Source of the DNA: Lewinellaceae bacterium
GTDB lineage: Bacteria; Bacteroidota; Bacteroidia; Chitinophagales; Saprospiraceae
Assembly: GCA_020636325.1 (NCBI GenBank)
Contig: JACJYC010000016.1
Coordinates: forward strand, 62,001 to 126,000
Reading direction: 5' to 3'
Length of the DNA stretch: 64,000 nucleotides
The notes under the pieces were generated by a model, which was given only the letters and a program-made list of their open reading frames with translations, was not told the DNA's origin and ran no database searches. The position numbers were made by a program, and so were the translations under genes. Below, one piece after another: positions 42,528 through 50,576 of this stretch. Within the stretch, counting starts at the first letter, position 1; every line of letters starts with the position of its first letter.

Positions 42528-43267
42528 TCTTCGGTATCCTCGTCGACAGGTTCTTCATCGAGTGAATCCAGATCGATATCGTCGTCGTCCGCGTCGTCAT
42601 CATCGTCGATGTCGTCGATATCGGTATCGTTGTCATCATTGAGGGTATCGAACTCATCCAGGTCATCCTTGGGAATGCCGGATTTCTCCATTTTGAGGTC
42701 GAGGTTGGAACCCAGGTCAAATTCGCTGAGATCGAAGTCATCGTCATCATCATCTTTGGAGGGGGCTACTGGTTTGGCGCCGCCTGATTTTTTGATGACC
42801 TTGGTGATGATTTTCGGGCCGGATGATTCTTCCGTTTTTTTGACGTAGGGCGTAGCTTTGGAAACCGGCGAAATGCTTTTCTCGTCCGCTTTCTTTTGTT
42901 CCTCATTCTTGGCCATCACGCTTTTGGTCGTGGTGGGTACGGCGAGGAGCCTTCTTTTTTCGATCAGTTCGCCGGTTATGACGCAGATGCCGTAGGTTTT
43001 GTTCTTAATGCGGATCAGGGCATTTTCCAGGTCTTTGATATACTTCCGTTGGCGGATGGCCATCGTGTTCAGCATTTCCACCTCGTTATTGATGCTGCTG
43101 TCGTCCATCCAATCCCCGCCATGTTCATCGCCGGCATTTTCCGTGATTTCCAGGATCTGATCCTGCAGGGATTGCAGTTGTTCATTAGCCTGCGTCAGTT
43201 TTGTATCGACAAGCGTCTTGAACTCAATCAAGTCGTCGTCGGAGTATCTAGCCGTACCGTTTGCCAT
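42521..43267 (-). CDS. DksA/TraR family protein with long acidic C-terminal tail
   Basis: 248 residues. The N-terminal part (1-125) fits the DksA/TraR fold: a coiled-coil (about 10-85, KLTQANEQLQSLQDQILEI) and the KTYGICVITGELIEKRRLLAVP finger region. Only one cysteine of the four-Cys zinc site remains. A Lys/Ser-rich linker (about 120-170) follows, then a strongly acidic tail (about 171-248) rich in Asp (runs such as DDDDDDFDLSEFD). A regulator acting on RNA polymerase is the likely role. Relatives in Bacteroidota often keep only one Cys; the length and charge of the tail are unusual. Confidence 0.85.
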   Translation of the reverse strand: MANGTARYSDDDLIEFKTLVDTKLTQANEQLQSLQDQILEITENAGDEHGGDWMDDSSINNEVEMLNTMAIRQRKYIKDLENALIRIKNKTYGICVITGELIEKRRLLAVPTTTKSVMAKNEEQKKADEKSISPVSKATPYVKKTEESSGPKIITKVIKKSGGAKPVAPSKDDDDDDFDLSEFDLGSNLDLKMEKSGIPKDDLDEFDTLNDDNDTDIDDIDDDDDADDDDIDLDSLDEEPVDEDTEDY

Positions 43268-43414
43268 ATCTCGGGCTTGATGGGTTAAAAAAAAGATAGC
43301 CGACCGAAAGGTTCAGCCGCGCAAAAGTCATTAAATTTTGATGAAAAAACCAAAAAAAGGCACAACATTTCAGCGCAAAGTCTTGCAAGAAGCTCAATTG
43401 CTGAAATAATGGCG

Positions 43415-43422
43415 CAAAAATA
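43415..43422 (-). promoter_or_regulatory. -7 promoter box (TATTTTTG) of the DksA-like gene
   Basis: Exact TAnnTTTG match on the minus strand, giving a leader of roughly 140 nt. The AT-rich gap 43268-43550 shows no other gene. Confidence 0.45.
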
Positions 43423-43550
43423 AAGGAAATGACAAAATAATACCCTTGTTGCAGGAGTGAACACAAAAAAAAATTGGCCGCAATGAAGATTCAAAGCGCT
43501 CCAATTTTTTTTGTTCTTTCAATGATTCAACAAGAAGCGAAGCGTAGATG

Positions 43551-43796
43551 CTAGAACAGGGAATGAATAAAGCGGCTCACGCGAAACCACCACCTCACTT
43601 TTGCCTTTACCGAAATCTTCCCGTCCTCTTTAATGGGTGCGGAAACAGCTATTCCGCTTACCGGGTCCAGGTGGAAGCCGGTGCCAAACAATCGGGATTC
43701 ATCGAGAGCAACGAAAGGTTTCATTTCTTCGCCGCAAAATTCTACCGGTCCTTCTTCGTACATGCGTCGCCGGTTACTGCCTCTCAGGATAGCCAT
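43551..43796 (-). CDS. Small hypothetical protein
   Basis: 81 residues, basic at both ends, with a central LDESRLFGTGFHLDPVSGIAVSAP segment and WWFRVSRFIHS near the end. It is read on the minus strand because codon use there (GC-rich third positions) looks better than the overlapping 88-residue plus-strand frame. I do not recognise it. It stands alone in an otherwise AT-rich 760-nt stretch. Confidence 0.45.
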   Translation of the reverse strand: MAILRGSNRRRMYEEGPVEFCGEEMKPFVALDESRLFGTGFHLDPVSGIAVSAPIKEDGKISVKAKVRWWFRVSRFIHSLF

Positions 43797-44014
43797 GGTA
43801 ACAAAGTTTTTTAGGGACTAACAATCTTGTCCGCAATTCCGAACAGCTAGCGAACGAAAATCAACAAGTTGCTATTGTGTCCTGTTCATGGGAAAATGAA
43901 AACTGTTTGTAATATGTTCAATCTGCCTACAAAAGTAATTCGAATCTGACTTAATATCAAGTGTTTTGCAGACAATTTTACAATGAAATGCACCCTTTTT
44001 TGTTTATAAAATGT

Positions 44015-44022
44015 TAAATTTG
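44015..44022 (+). promoter_or_regulatory. -7 promoter box (TAAATTTG) before the ATP-grasp-like gene
   Basis: Exact TAnnTTTG match in AT-rich DNA. It lies only 6 nt before the first in-frame ATG (44028), which favours the ATG at 44043 as the start. In AT-rich sequence a chance match is possible. Confidence 0.4.
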
Positions 44023-44042
44023 AAAAAATGTTCAACTCTTCT

Positions 44043-45506
44043 ATGCCGGAAACCAAATTTACGCCGAAAACAAGCGCCAAAACGGTTCAACCCGGAGAGT
44101 TTGAGGCCCATATGCATTGGTATCCAAAAGCGCTCAACGCGACCATTCACCCAATGGTCAACTTCTTTCTCAACCTCGACCAGGAACGCGTGATCAACAG
44201 GTATTGCCACCTCCATCCCACCGTCGACAGCGAGGCCCTCAGGCAATGGCTCAACTACCGCTGCCGGCAGTTTTTCTGGGCCGGCGCCGACCTGCTCAAC
44301 GTCACCTCCGCCGGCGGCAAACGGCAAATGGTCGTTATCGAGAACAATTCCTGCCCGTCCGGGCAAAAGTCGATGCCGCTGACGGACGATAACCAGGAAC
44401 AGGGCGGCTATCGACTCCTGATCGAACGGACGTTCAAACCTTTTGTCGAAAGCAAACGCACCGGCCTCAAAGGCGACCTGGCCGTCATCTATGACAAGAA
44501 CCCCATGGAAGCCACCGGTTACGCCGCCGTCATCGCCGACGTATTCCAGGAAAAGGTCTGGTGCATGCCTTTTTACCAAAACGACCCGGACCCGGCGGTG
44601 TCCTTCCAGGACGGCGTCATGATGGTCAGGGATGAAAACGATGAACGGCATCCGGTCAGGGCCGTCTTCCGTTACCTCACGCAACGCCCCTGGAACAGAC
44701 TGCCCTTGCATACCCGTACCCGGATATTCAATCCTGTTTTGGCCTGCCTGGCCGGCGGACGCAACAAGCTCATTGCCGCAAAAGCCTATGACCTGTTCAA
44801 TGCCGAACTGGAAGGCACGGGCCTGAAGATCAACATTCCCGAAACCATCTGGGACGTCCACAAGAGCCAGGTGCCGGTTTGGGTGAAAAAACTGGGCGGC
44901 CAGGCCGTGGTGAAGATCCCCTACAGCAATGCGGGCCAGGGCGTATTCACCATCGTGAACCAGGAGGAGCTCGATCGCTTTATGGCGTCGGAATACGTCT
45001 ATGACCGGTTTATCGTCCAGAGTCTGATCGGGAACTACCAATGGAGCTCCACCAGTTCCAAAGGCAAATTATACCACGTCGGGACCATTCCCAACAGCAA
45101 GGGCGATACCTATGTGGCCGACCTCCGCATGATGGTCAGTTCGACCGACCACGGCATCCGGCCGCTTTGCACGTATGCCCGCCGGGCGCTCCTCCCCCTG
45201 GAAGATCACCTGGCTGCCGGCACCGATTCGTGGGATATGCTGGGCACCAACCTCTCCATCAAGAAACCGGACGGGACCTGGGACAGCGACACCAACCGCC
45301 TGATCCTCATGGACCGGCGGGATTTCAACAAGCTCGGCATCGGCGTCGACGACCTGATCGAGGCCTATATCCAGACCGTTCTCTCCATGATCGCAATCGA
45401 TAAAATGGCCCAGATGCTGCTCAATAAACAAGGGCGTTTCAGGCTCAAATACTTCAAGTCCTTCAATGACGACGAGGCTTTGGTGAAAGAAATATTGCTG
45501 ACCTGA
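44043..45506 (+). CDS. ATP-grasp-like protein of unknown function
   Basis: 487 residues. The C-terminal half has ATP-grasp features: NKLIAAKAYDLFNAELEG, a lysine strand and glycine-rich loop VVKIPYSNAGQGVF, FIVQSLIGNYQ and DTYVADLRMMV. The N-terminal half carries a conserved-looking VIENNSCPSGQKSMPLTDD block that I cannot assign. A carboxylate-amine ligase is plausible. Start 44043 (MPETKFTP) is chosen because the promoter box almost touches the alternative ATG at 44028. An acyltransferase gene follows 57 nt downstream. Confidence 0.65.
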   Translation: MPETKFTPKTSAKTVQPGEFEAHMHWYPKALNATIHPMVNFFLNLDQERVINRYCHLHPTVDSEALRQWLNYRCRQFFWAGADLLNVTSAGGKRQMVVIENNSCPSGQKSMPLTDDNQEQGGYRLLIERTFKPFVESKRTGLKGDLAVIYDKNPMEATGYAAVIADVFQEKVWCMPFYQNDPDPAVSFQDGVMMVRDENDERHPVRAVFRYLTQRPWNRLPLHTRTRIFNPVLACLAGGRNKLIAAKAYDLFNAELEGTGLKINIPETIWDVHKSQVPVWVKKLGGQAVVKIPYSNAGQGVFTIVNQEELDRFMASEYVYDRFIVQSLIGNYQWSSTSSKGKLYHVGTIPNSKGDTYVADLRMMVSSTDHGIRPLCTYARRALLPLEDHLAAGTDSWDMLGTNLSIKKPDGTWDSDTNRLILMDRRDFNKLGIGVDDLIEAYIQTVLSMIAIDKMAQMLLNKQGRFRLKYFKSFNDDEALVKEILLT

Positions 45507-45563
45507 TGAAGGCGGATAGGGTGAAATGGCCTACTTTCGCGGGGTTGGCAAAATAAACGATTC

Positions 45564-46862
45564 ATGTTGTATTCCATCGTACGACCGGTTGCGGCCCTAG
45601 CCTTGCAGATCAACTACAAGCGGATTTTCCTTTCGCACGCCGATCGCATTCCGAAAAACAAGCCGGTCATCCTGGCGGCCAACCACCCGACCGCCTTTAT
45701 CGAGCCCTGCGTGCTGGCCTGCTTTCTCGACCGGCCGCTCTACTTCCTCGTCCGCGGGGATATTTTCAAAAAATCGTTCTACGCCAAAATCCTGGCCGAC
45801 CTGCACATGATCCCGGTGTACCGCATGAAGGACGGCGGGTATGAAAAAATCAAGAACAACTTCGAATCCTTTGATCATTGTTTCCGCGCATTGGCGTCGG
45901 ACAAAACCCTCATGATCCTGGCCGAAGGGAGTACCCAGCAGGAAAAGCGCCTCCAAAGCCTGAAGAAAGGCGCTGCCCGGATCGCTTTCGGCGCCTTTGA
46001 CAAATATCCGGACCTCCCGGACCTGTATATCGTGCCGACAGGGGTCAATTATACCTACCCCAACCAGGTGAGGTCGGAAATCATGATCCGCTTCGGCGAA
46101 CCGATCCCCGTGAGGCCCTACCTCGAAGATTACCAGACCAACCCCAACAAGGCCATTTCCAAACTGACCGACGACCTGCGCGACCGGATGCTGGAAAGCG
46201 TAATCTCCATCGACCGGCCCCAGGACGAGCAATTGACGGAGTACCTGCTGGTGATTTGCAGATCAGAACGAACCGATCCGCTGCTGCCTCCGGTCAATCG
46301 CAGGGCAACCGGCCGGTTTGAGTGTGAAAAGCGCATCGTCGACTGGGTGAACGTTATGCCGGAAGAAGAAAAAAAGGCGCTGGAACAATCGACGCAGGCT
46401 TATTTTCAGGAGATCAGTCAATACGGGCTGAGCGACAGGGCGCTGCGCCGTTACTCACCGGGCAGGCACTTTCTGCTGGGCGCAGGCCTGATCCTGGGCC
46501 TGCCGGTTTGGGCGGTTGGTACGCTGGCAACCTGGCCGCCGCTTGCACTGGCCCGTTATGTGGTCAACAACAAAGTGCGCCATATTGAATTCTTCGAACC
46601 GGTGCGCATCGTGATAGCCCTGGTCAGTGCACTGATCTGGTCGCTTTTGTTGCTGGCGGCAGGCGGACTGCTGGCAGGCTGGAACGGCGTTGCCATAGCG
46701 GCATTGTGCATGACGGCCGGGTATTTCGCGGTCTGGTACCGCTCCTGGGCCGCCGGTTGGCGGGAGTCCGAAGCTTACCGCCGCACACCGCCGATCGTAC
46801 GCAGGCGGCTGGCAAAGCAGCGGCAGGAAATTATCCGTCAAATGCCCAATAAATGTGGGTGA
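45564..46862 (+). CDS. PlsC-type acyltransferase with C-terminal membrane segments
   Basis: 432 residues. Glycerolipid acyltransferase motifs: AANHPTAFIEP (40-48; the acid is Glu where most have Asp), the FLVRGDIFKK substrate region, MILAEGSTQQ (equivalent of the PEGTRS motif) and DLYIVPTGVNY. The C-terminal part (about 300-400) has two or three hydrophobic segments (LGAGLILGLPVWAVG; IVIALVSALIWSLLLLAAGG). It probably acylates glycerol-phosphate or a related acceptor at the inner membrane. A near-consensus -7 box (TACTTTCG, 45532-45539) may give it its own promoter. Confidence 0.85.
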   Translation: MLYSIVRPVAALALQINYKRIFLSHADRIPKNKPVILAANHPTAFIEPCVLACFLDRPLYFLVRGDIFKKSFYAKILADLHMIPVYRMKDGGYEKIKNNFESFDHCFRALASDKTLMILAEGSTQQEKRLQSLKKGAARIAFGAFDKYPDLPDLYIVPTGVNYTYPNQVRSEIMIRFGEPIPVRPYLEDYQTNPNKAISKLTDDLRDRMLESVISIDRPQDEQLTEYLLVICRSERTDPLLPPVNRRATGRFECEKRIVDWVNVMPEEEKKALEQSTQAYFQEISQYGLSDRALRRYSPGRHFLLGAGLILGLPVWAVGTLATWPPLALARYVVNNKVRHIEFFEPVRIVIALVSALIWSLLLLAAGGLLAGWNGVAIAALCMTAGYFAVWYRSWAAGWRESEAYRRTPPIVRRRLAKQRQEIIRQMPNKCG

Positions 46863-46950
46863 AACAGAGATTTACAGGTCGAAAACAGGGTGAATCCCCG
46901 GGAAATCAGAAAAAATAATGGTCACGATTTAAATTTAACTAAAAATCCTG

Positions 46951-46958
46951 TATATTTG
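46951..46958 (+). promoter_or_regulatory. -7 promoter box (TATATTTG) upstream of the nuclease-helicase gene
   Basis: Exact TAnnTTTG match in the 339-nt gap 46863-47201. If used, the leader would be about 235 nt and contain two hairpins. A weaker box TATCTTTA at 47110-47117 is a second candidate. Confidence 0.45.
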
Positions 46959-47050
46959 CCTATACTTAAAAAAAGTAGTCCTTAGCATAGTCCCTGTTCA
47001 AAATTTTCCGTTTCTTTGCTCGGATGAAGTAGAAATTTCCTGATTCAAGG

Positions 47051-47069
47051 CGGCAGCCCGAAGCTGCCG
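47051..47069 (+). other. Leader hairpin 1 of the nuclease-helicase gene
   Basis: Perfect 7-bp stem CGGCAGC / GCTGCCG with a 5-nt loop CCGAA. Confidence 0.5.
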
Positions 47070-47141
47070 ATCCAAGTAAACCCCGGCAAAACGCAAACAG
47101 GACATTTTTATCTTTACATCAGAGAGAGCGCGTTTTTTGGG

Positions 47142-47175
47142 GCCCTGTTCCTGCTCAGGATACAGGGCTGCTTTT
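47142..47175 (+). terminator. Terminator-like hairpin just upstream of the nuclease-helicase start
   Basis: Stem GCCCTGT (47142-47148) / ACAGGGC (47162-47168), extended inward by TCCTG/CAGGA, and followed by TGCTTTTT. It ends 27 nt before the ATG. It may stop transcription from upstream or act as an attenuator in the gene's own leader. Confidence 0.55.
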
Positions 47176-47201
47176 TATCCCTCGCTACAGATCACCTCTT
47201 G

Positions 47202-50200
47202 ATGAATAAGGAAGCCTTGGCGGAACTCTTTTACCGGGAACTCCAAAAAGTTGCCGGCAACAGCGCATTGGAAGAAACCGGAAAGACGGAGGCGCTTTTT
47301 CAGCTGCTTCACCGCCTGATCACCGAAGTCACCCGCAAGGAACAGTTTTATTTCTCCACCTTTTTCGCCAGGCTGGCTTATGCCTGCCATACCTTTCACC
47401 TGGATAAAGACCTCCAGTTCTACCTCCATCAATTCAGACGCAAGGCTTTTACGATGAAACCCGGGGAGGCCGGCGCGGTATATGCGACCGGCCTGAAGGT
47501 GTGCGCCCTGGCGATTGAGGCGATCCTGGAAGCGCCCGTTCCGGAGGCCCTTAAAGCCATACTGGCAGAGGACTGGCCGATGCCTTACCGGCCTTCGGGG
47601 ATCGACAGGTTCTTGCCCGTTGCCCGCGTACTGGTCCTGGACGAAGACCCGGAGCGGGAGATCCTGCTGGTCAAAGAGGAGAGCAGCCCGGAAGAGGTCA
47701 GACAGGTGCAGTACAATGTCGCCGACCGCAATGAACTGTTCACGCCCTCCGTGCAGGCCCTTCGCAAAGTGGTGGGTTTTCCGTGCGTCGTCAATTTGCT
47801 GGAAGTGGAAGTGGGAAAAGACGGCGTTTACCGGCCAAGGGGCTTTGTGCTGGAGCCGGATTATCTGGTGGAGGTATCCGCCATAGCCGAATGTTTCAGG
47901 GCCAATGAAACGGACCCCTGGCAATACCTCCTGGGCCGGTTCCTGCCGATGGAACATACGGCGCCCCTGCTGCTGGGAAATATCGCGAACTTCTTTCTGG
48001 ACGAACTGATGACCGACCCTGCGGCGACCTACCAGGATCTGCTGGGGAAGGTCTTCAAACTCCATCCCCTGGCATTCAGCCTGTTCACCGATCAGGAGAT
48101 CAAGAAATTGTCCGGCGACGCGCAGCCTCATTTTTTGAACCTCAAACGGCTGGTCGCCGGCGGGCTTGAAAAGGAGGGCATCCTGCCGGCCAATTGCAAC
48201 CTCGAACCTTCTTTTTATTCCGAAATGTACGGCTTGCAAGGCCGTTTGGACGTCCTGCATCTCGCCGGGGCGGAAGGGGATTCCCCCGCAAGAGGGGCCA
48301 TCATTGAACTCAAGAGCGGCAAATCCTTTATGCCCAATATTTACGGATTGAGCAGCAATCACTTTGTGCAGACGCTCCTGTACGACCTGCTCATCCGGTC
48401 GGTATTCGGCAAGGATATAGAGATCGGATGTTATATCCTTTATTCCGGCGCCGAGGACAAGCAACTCCGGTTTGCGCCGCCGGTGAAGGCTCACCAGTGG
48501 GAAGCCCTGCAGGTGCGCAATCAGATGATTGCGATCGACAGGCTGATGACAGGGTTGGGAGCGGGGGAGGAGGACCTGGAAGAGCAAGGCAGGAAATTAT
48601 TCGGCCGCCTCCGGCCGGAGAGCTTTCCGGGCAAAAAAGGATTCGCGTTGCGGGATCTGGCGTTTTTCCAGGAGGTCTACCAGGGGCTGGACCCGCTTGC
48701 CCGCCGGTATTTCATCGCCTTTTCGGGGTTTATAGCCCGGGAGCAGCAACTGGCCAAAACAGGCGTTGCAGGGCTGGACGCGATCAACGGACTCGCCGCG
48801 CTTTGGTTGAACAGCCAAGGTGAAAAAGAAGCCGCTTTCGATATGCTGGCCGGCCTGGTCATCACCGAAAACCAATCTGCAGGCCAGGAGCCAGTGATCC
48901 GGTTTGCCAGAACGGAAAAGACCAACCCGCTGGCCAATTTCCGGGTAGGAGATATCGCGGTATTGTACCCCCGGTCGGCGGGCGAGCATCCGGTTTTGCA
49001 CCACCAGATTTTCAAATGTACGATCGTTTTGCTGGATGCGGGTTCGGTGACGGTGCGCCTGCGGTCCAGGCAGTTCAACCAGTCGGTTTTTGCCCGCTTT
49101 GCGGACTGGAACCTGGAACACGACCTGCTGGAAAGCGGATTTACCGGCATGTACCGCAACCTGTTCGAATTTGCTCGTGCGCCCAGACTGGTGAGAAACC
49201 TGCTGTTGGGGCAGCGGCCGCCGGCAGATCCGGGCGTATTGGAATACCCGGTCTTGCCCGGCGCCACAGAGGAGCAATCGGCACTGCTGGCCCGCGCGTT
49301 GGCCGCACAGGATTATTTTCTGCTGTGGGGCCCGCCGGGGACCGGCAAGACCAGCGTTGTATTGCGCCTGATGGTGGACCATTTGCTGAAGGCCGGCAAA
49401 GAAAACATACTGGTGCTGGCCTATACCAACCGCGCGGTGGATGAGATCTGCGAAGCCATCGGGCATATCGGCGCGGGGGTCCGGGGAGAATACCTGCGCA
49501 TAGGGTCAAGGTACGCCACCGATCCCCGTTTTCACGAACAGTTGCTCCAATCCAAACTGGAAAAGCTTTCCACCCGGAAAGAGCTGAAAGACCTGATCGC
49601 GAACCACCGGCTCATTGTCGGAACGGTCGCTTCGGTGGCCGGCAAGCCCGAATTGCTGAAATTGAAAAAATTCGACCGGGTGATCGTGGATGAAGCCTCG
49701 CAGGTGCTCGAACCCATGCTGGCCAGTTTGCTGGCGCAGGTAAAGCGGTTTATCCTGATCGGCGATCACCGGCAGCTGCCCGCGGTCGTTACCCAGCCGG
49801 TATCCCATTCCATTGTCCGCGATCAACAGCTGGCGGATGCGGGTTTTACGGATCTCCGCAATTCACTCTTCGAGCGCCTGTATCTTCAGTGCCAACGCCG
49901 GGGGTGGGACTGGGCGTACGGGCAGCTGAGCAAGCAGGGGCGGATGCACGAGGGGATCATGACCTTTCCCAACCGGCATTTCTATGAAGGCAAACTGGAT
50001 ATTTTGCCGGAAGGAACGCCGGGGCGGATCCGTCAGCTTGCCCCGCTTTCTTCTGCCGGCCAGGGAACGGATCCGGAGCTGTGGAATGCCGTTACCGGCA
50101 ACCGGATGGTGTTCCTGCCTACGGAAGCGGACCCTGCCAGCGCCAATCTGAAAACCAACCGGTACGAGGCCGAACTGATTGCCAGGCTGGTGGCGGTTTT

Positions 50201-50576
50201 CAGGCAGCTTTACGAACAACAAGGCAAAGAACCCAATATCGGCATCATTACGCCGTACAGGGCTCAGATCGCCATGATCCGCGGATGCCTTGCCGAAAGC
50301 GGTCTGGATCCGGAGGAACTCACCATTGACACGGTTGAGCGGTACCAGGGCGGCGCCAGGGAAGTCATCCTGATTTCGCTTTGTACCAACCATTATTCCC
50401 AAATGGCGACGCTTAGCGCCAGAAATGACGAGGGGGTAGACCGCAAATTGAATGTTGCCTTGACCCGTGCCCGTGAGCACCTGATCATTCTGGGTAACCC
50501 GGCAGTGCTTAAGGAAAGTCCTGTTTATGAGCGGTTGATGGATTTTTGCAGCGCAAACCCGGTGGTTGAGCCTTAA
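47202..50576 (+). CDS. Nuclease-helicase fusion (RecB/Cas4-like nuclease + Upf1/Dna2-like SF1 helicase)
   Basis: 1,124 residues. The N-terminal half holds a PD-(D/E)XK nuclease: LQGRLDVL (Asp about 350), IIELKSGK (Glu and Lys, about 369-371) and the RecB-type QTLLY motif (about 390-394). The C-terminal half (about 685-1110) is an SF1B helicase: Walker A GPPGTGKT (about 710-717), VIVDEAS, GDHRQLPAVV, TVERYQGGAREVI and VALTRAREHLIILG. The order nuclease-helicase matches eukaryotic Dna2, but no cysteine set for the Dna2/Cas4 iron-sulfur cluster is visible. Roles in DNA end processing or defence are both possible. The ATG at 47202 is chosen over a TTG one codon earlier. Confidence 0.88.
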   Translation: MNKEALAELFYRELQKVAGNSALEETGKTEALFQLLHRLITEVTRKEQFYFSTFFARLAYACHTFHLDKDLQFYLHQFRRKAFTMKPGEAGAVYATGLKVCALAIEAILEAPVPEALKAILAEDWPMPYRPSGIDRFLPVARVLVLDEDPEREILLVKEESSPEEVRQVQYNVADRNELFTPSVQALRKVVGFPCVVNLLEVEVGKDGVYRPRGFVLEPDYLVEVSAIAECFRANETDPWQYLLGRFLPMEHTAPLLLGNIANFFLDELMTDPAATYQDLLGKVFKLHPLAFSLFTDQEIKKLSGDAQPHFLNLKRLVAGGLEKEGILPANCNLEPSFYSEMYGLQGRLDVLHLAGAEGDSPARGAIIELKSGKSFMPNIYGLSSNHFVQTLLYDLLIRSVFGKDIEIGCYILYSGAEDKQLRFAPPVKAHQWEALQVRNQMIAIDRLMTGLGAGEEDLEEQGRKLFGRLRPESFPGKKGFALRDLAFFQEVYQGLDPLARRYFIAFSGFIAREQQLAKTGVAGLDAINGLAALWLNSQGEKEAAFDMLAGLVITENQSAGQEPVIRFARTEKTNPLANFRVGDIAVLYPRSAGEHPVLHHQIFKCTIVLLDAGSVTVRLRSRQFNQSVFARFADWNLEHDLLESGFTGMYRNLFEFARAPRLVRNLLLGQRPPADPGVLEYPVLPGATEEQSALLARALAAQDYFLLWGPPGTGKTSVVLRLMVDHLLKAGKENILVLAYTNRAVDEICEAIGHIGAGVRGEYLRIGSRYATDPRFHEQLLQSKLEKLSTRKELKDLIANHRLIVGTVASVAGKPELLKLKKFDRVIVDEASQVLEPMLASLLAQVKRFILIGDHRQLPAVVTQPVSHSIVRDQQLADAGFTDLRNSLFERLYLQCQRRGWDWAYGQLSKQGRMHEGIMTFPNRHFYEGKLDILPEGTPGRIRQLAPLSSAGQGTDPELWNAVTGNRMVFLPTEADPASANLKTNRYEAELIARLVAVFRQLYEQQGKEPNIGIITPYRAQIAMIRGCLAESGLDPEELTIDTVERYQGGAREVILISLCTNHYSQMATLSARNDEGVDRKLNVALTRAREHLIILGNPAVLKESPVYERLMDFCSANPVVEP

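Noticed and set aside
43548..43814. 88-residue plus-strand frame
   Set aside because: It overlaps the minus-strand 81-residue frame, whose codon use looks more natural; no motif supports the plus frame.
46985..47010. Fourth copy of the MITE-like element (TCCCTGTTCAAAATTTT)
   Set aside because: Only one end-like stretch is seen; the interior, second end and flanking 8-bp repeat are missing. It may be a remnant or chance.
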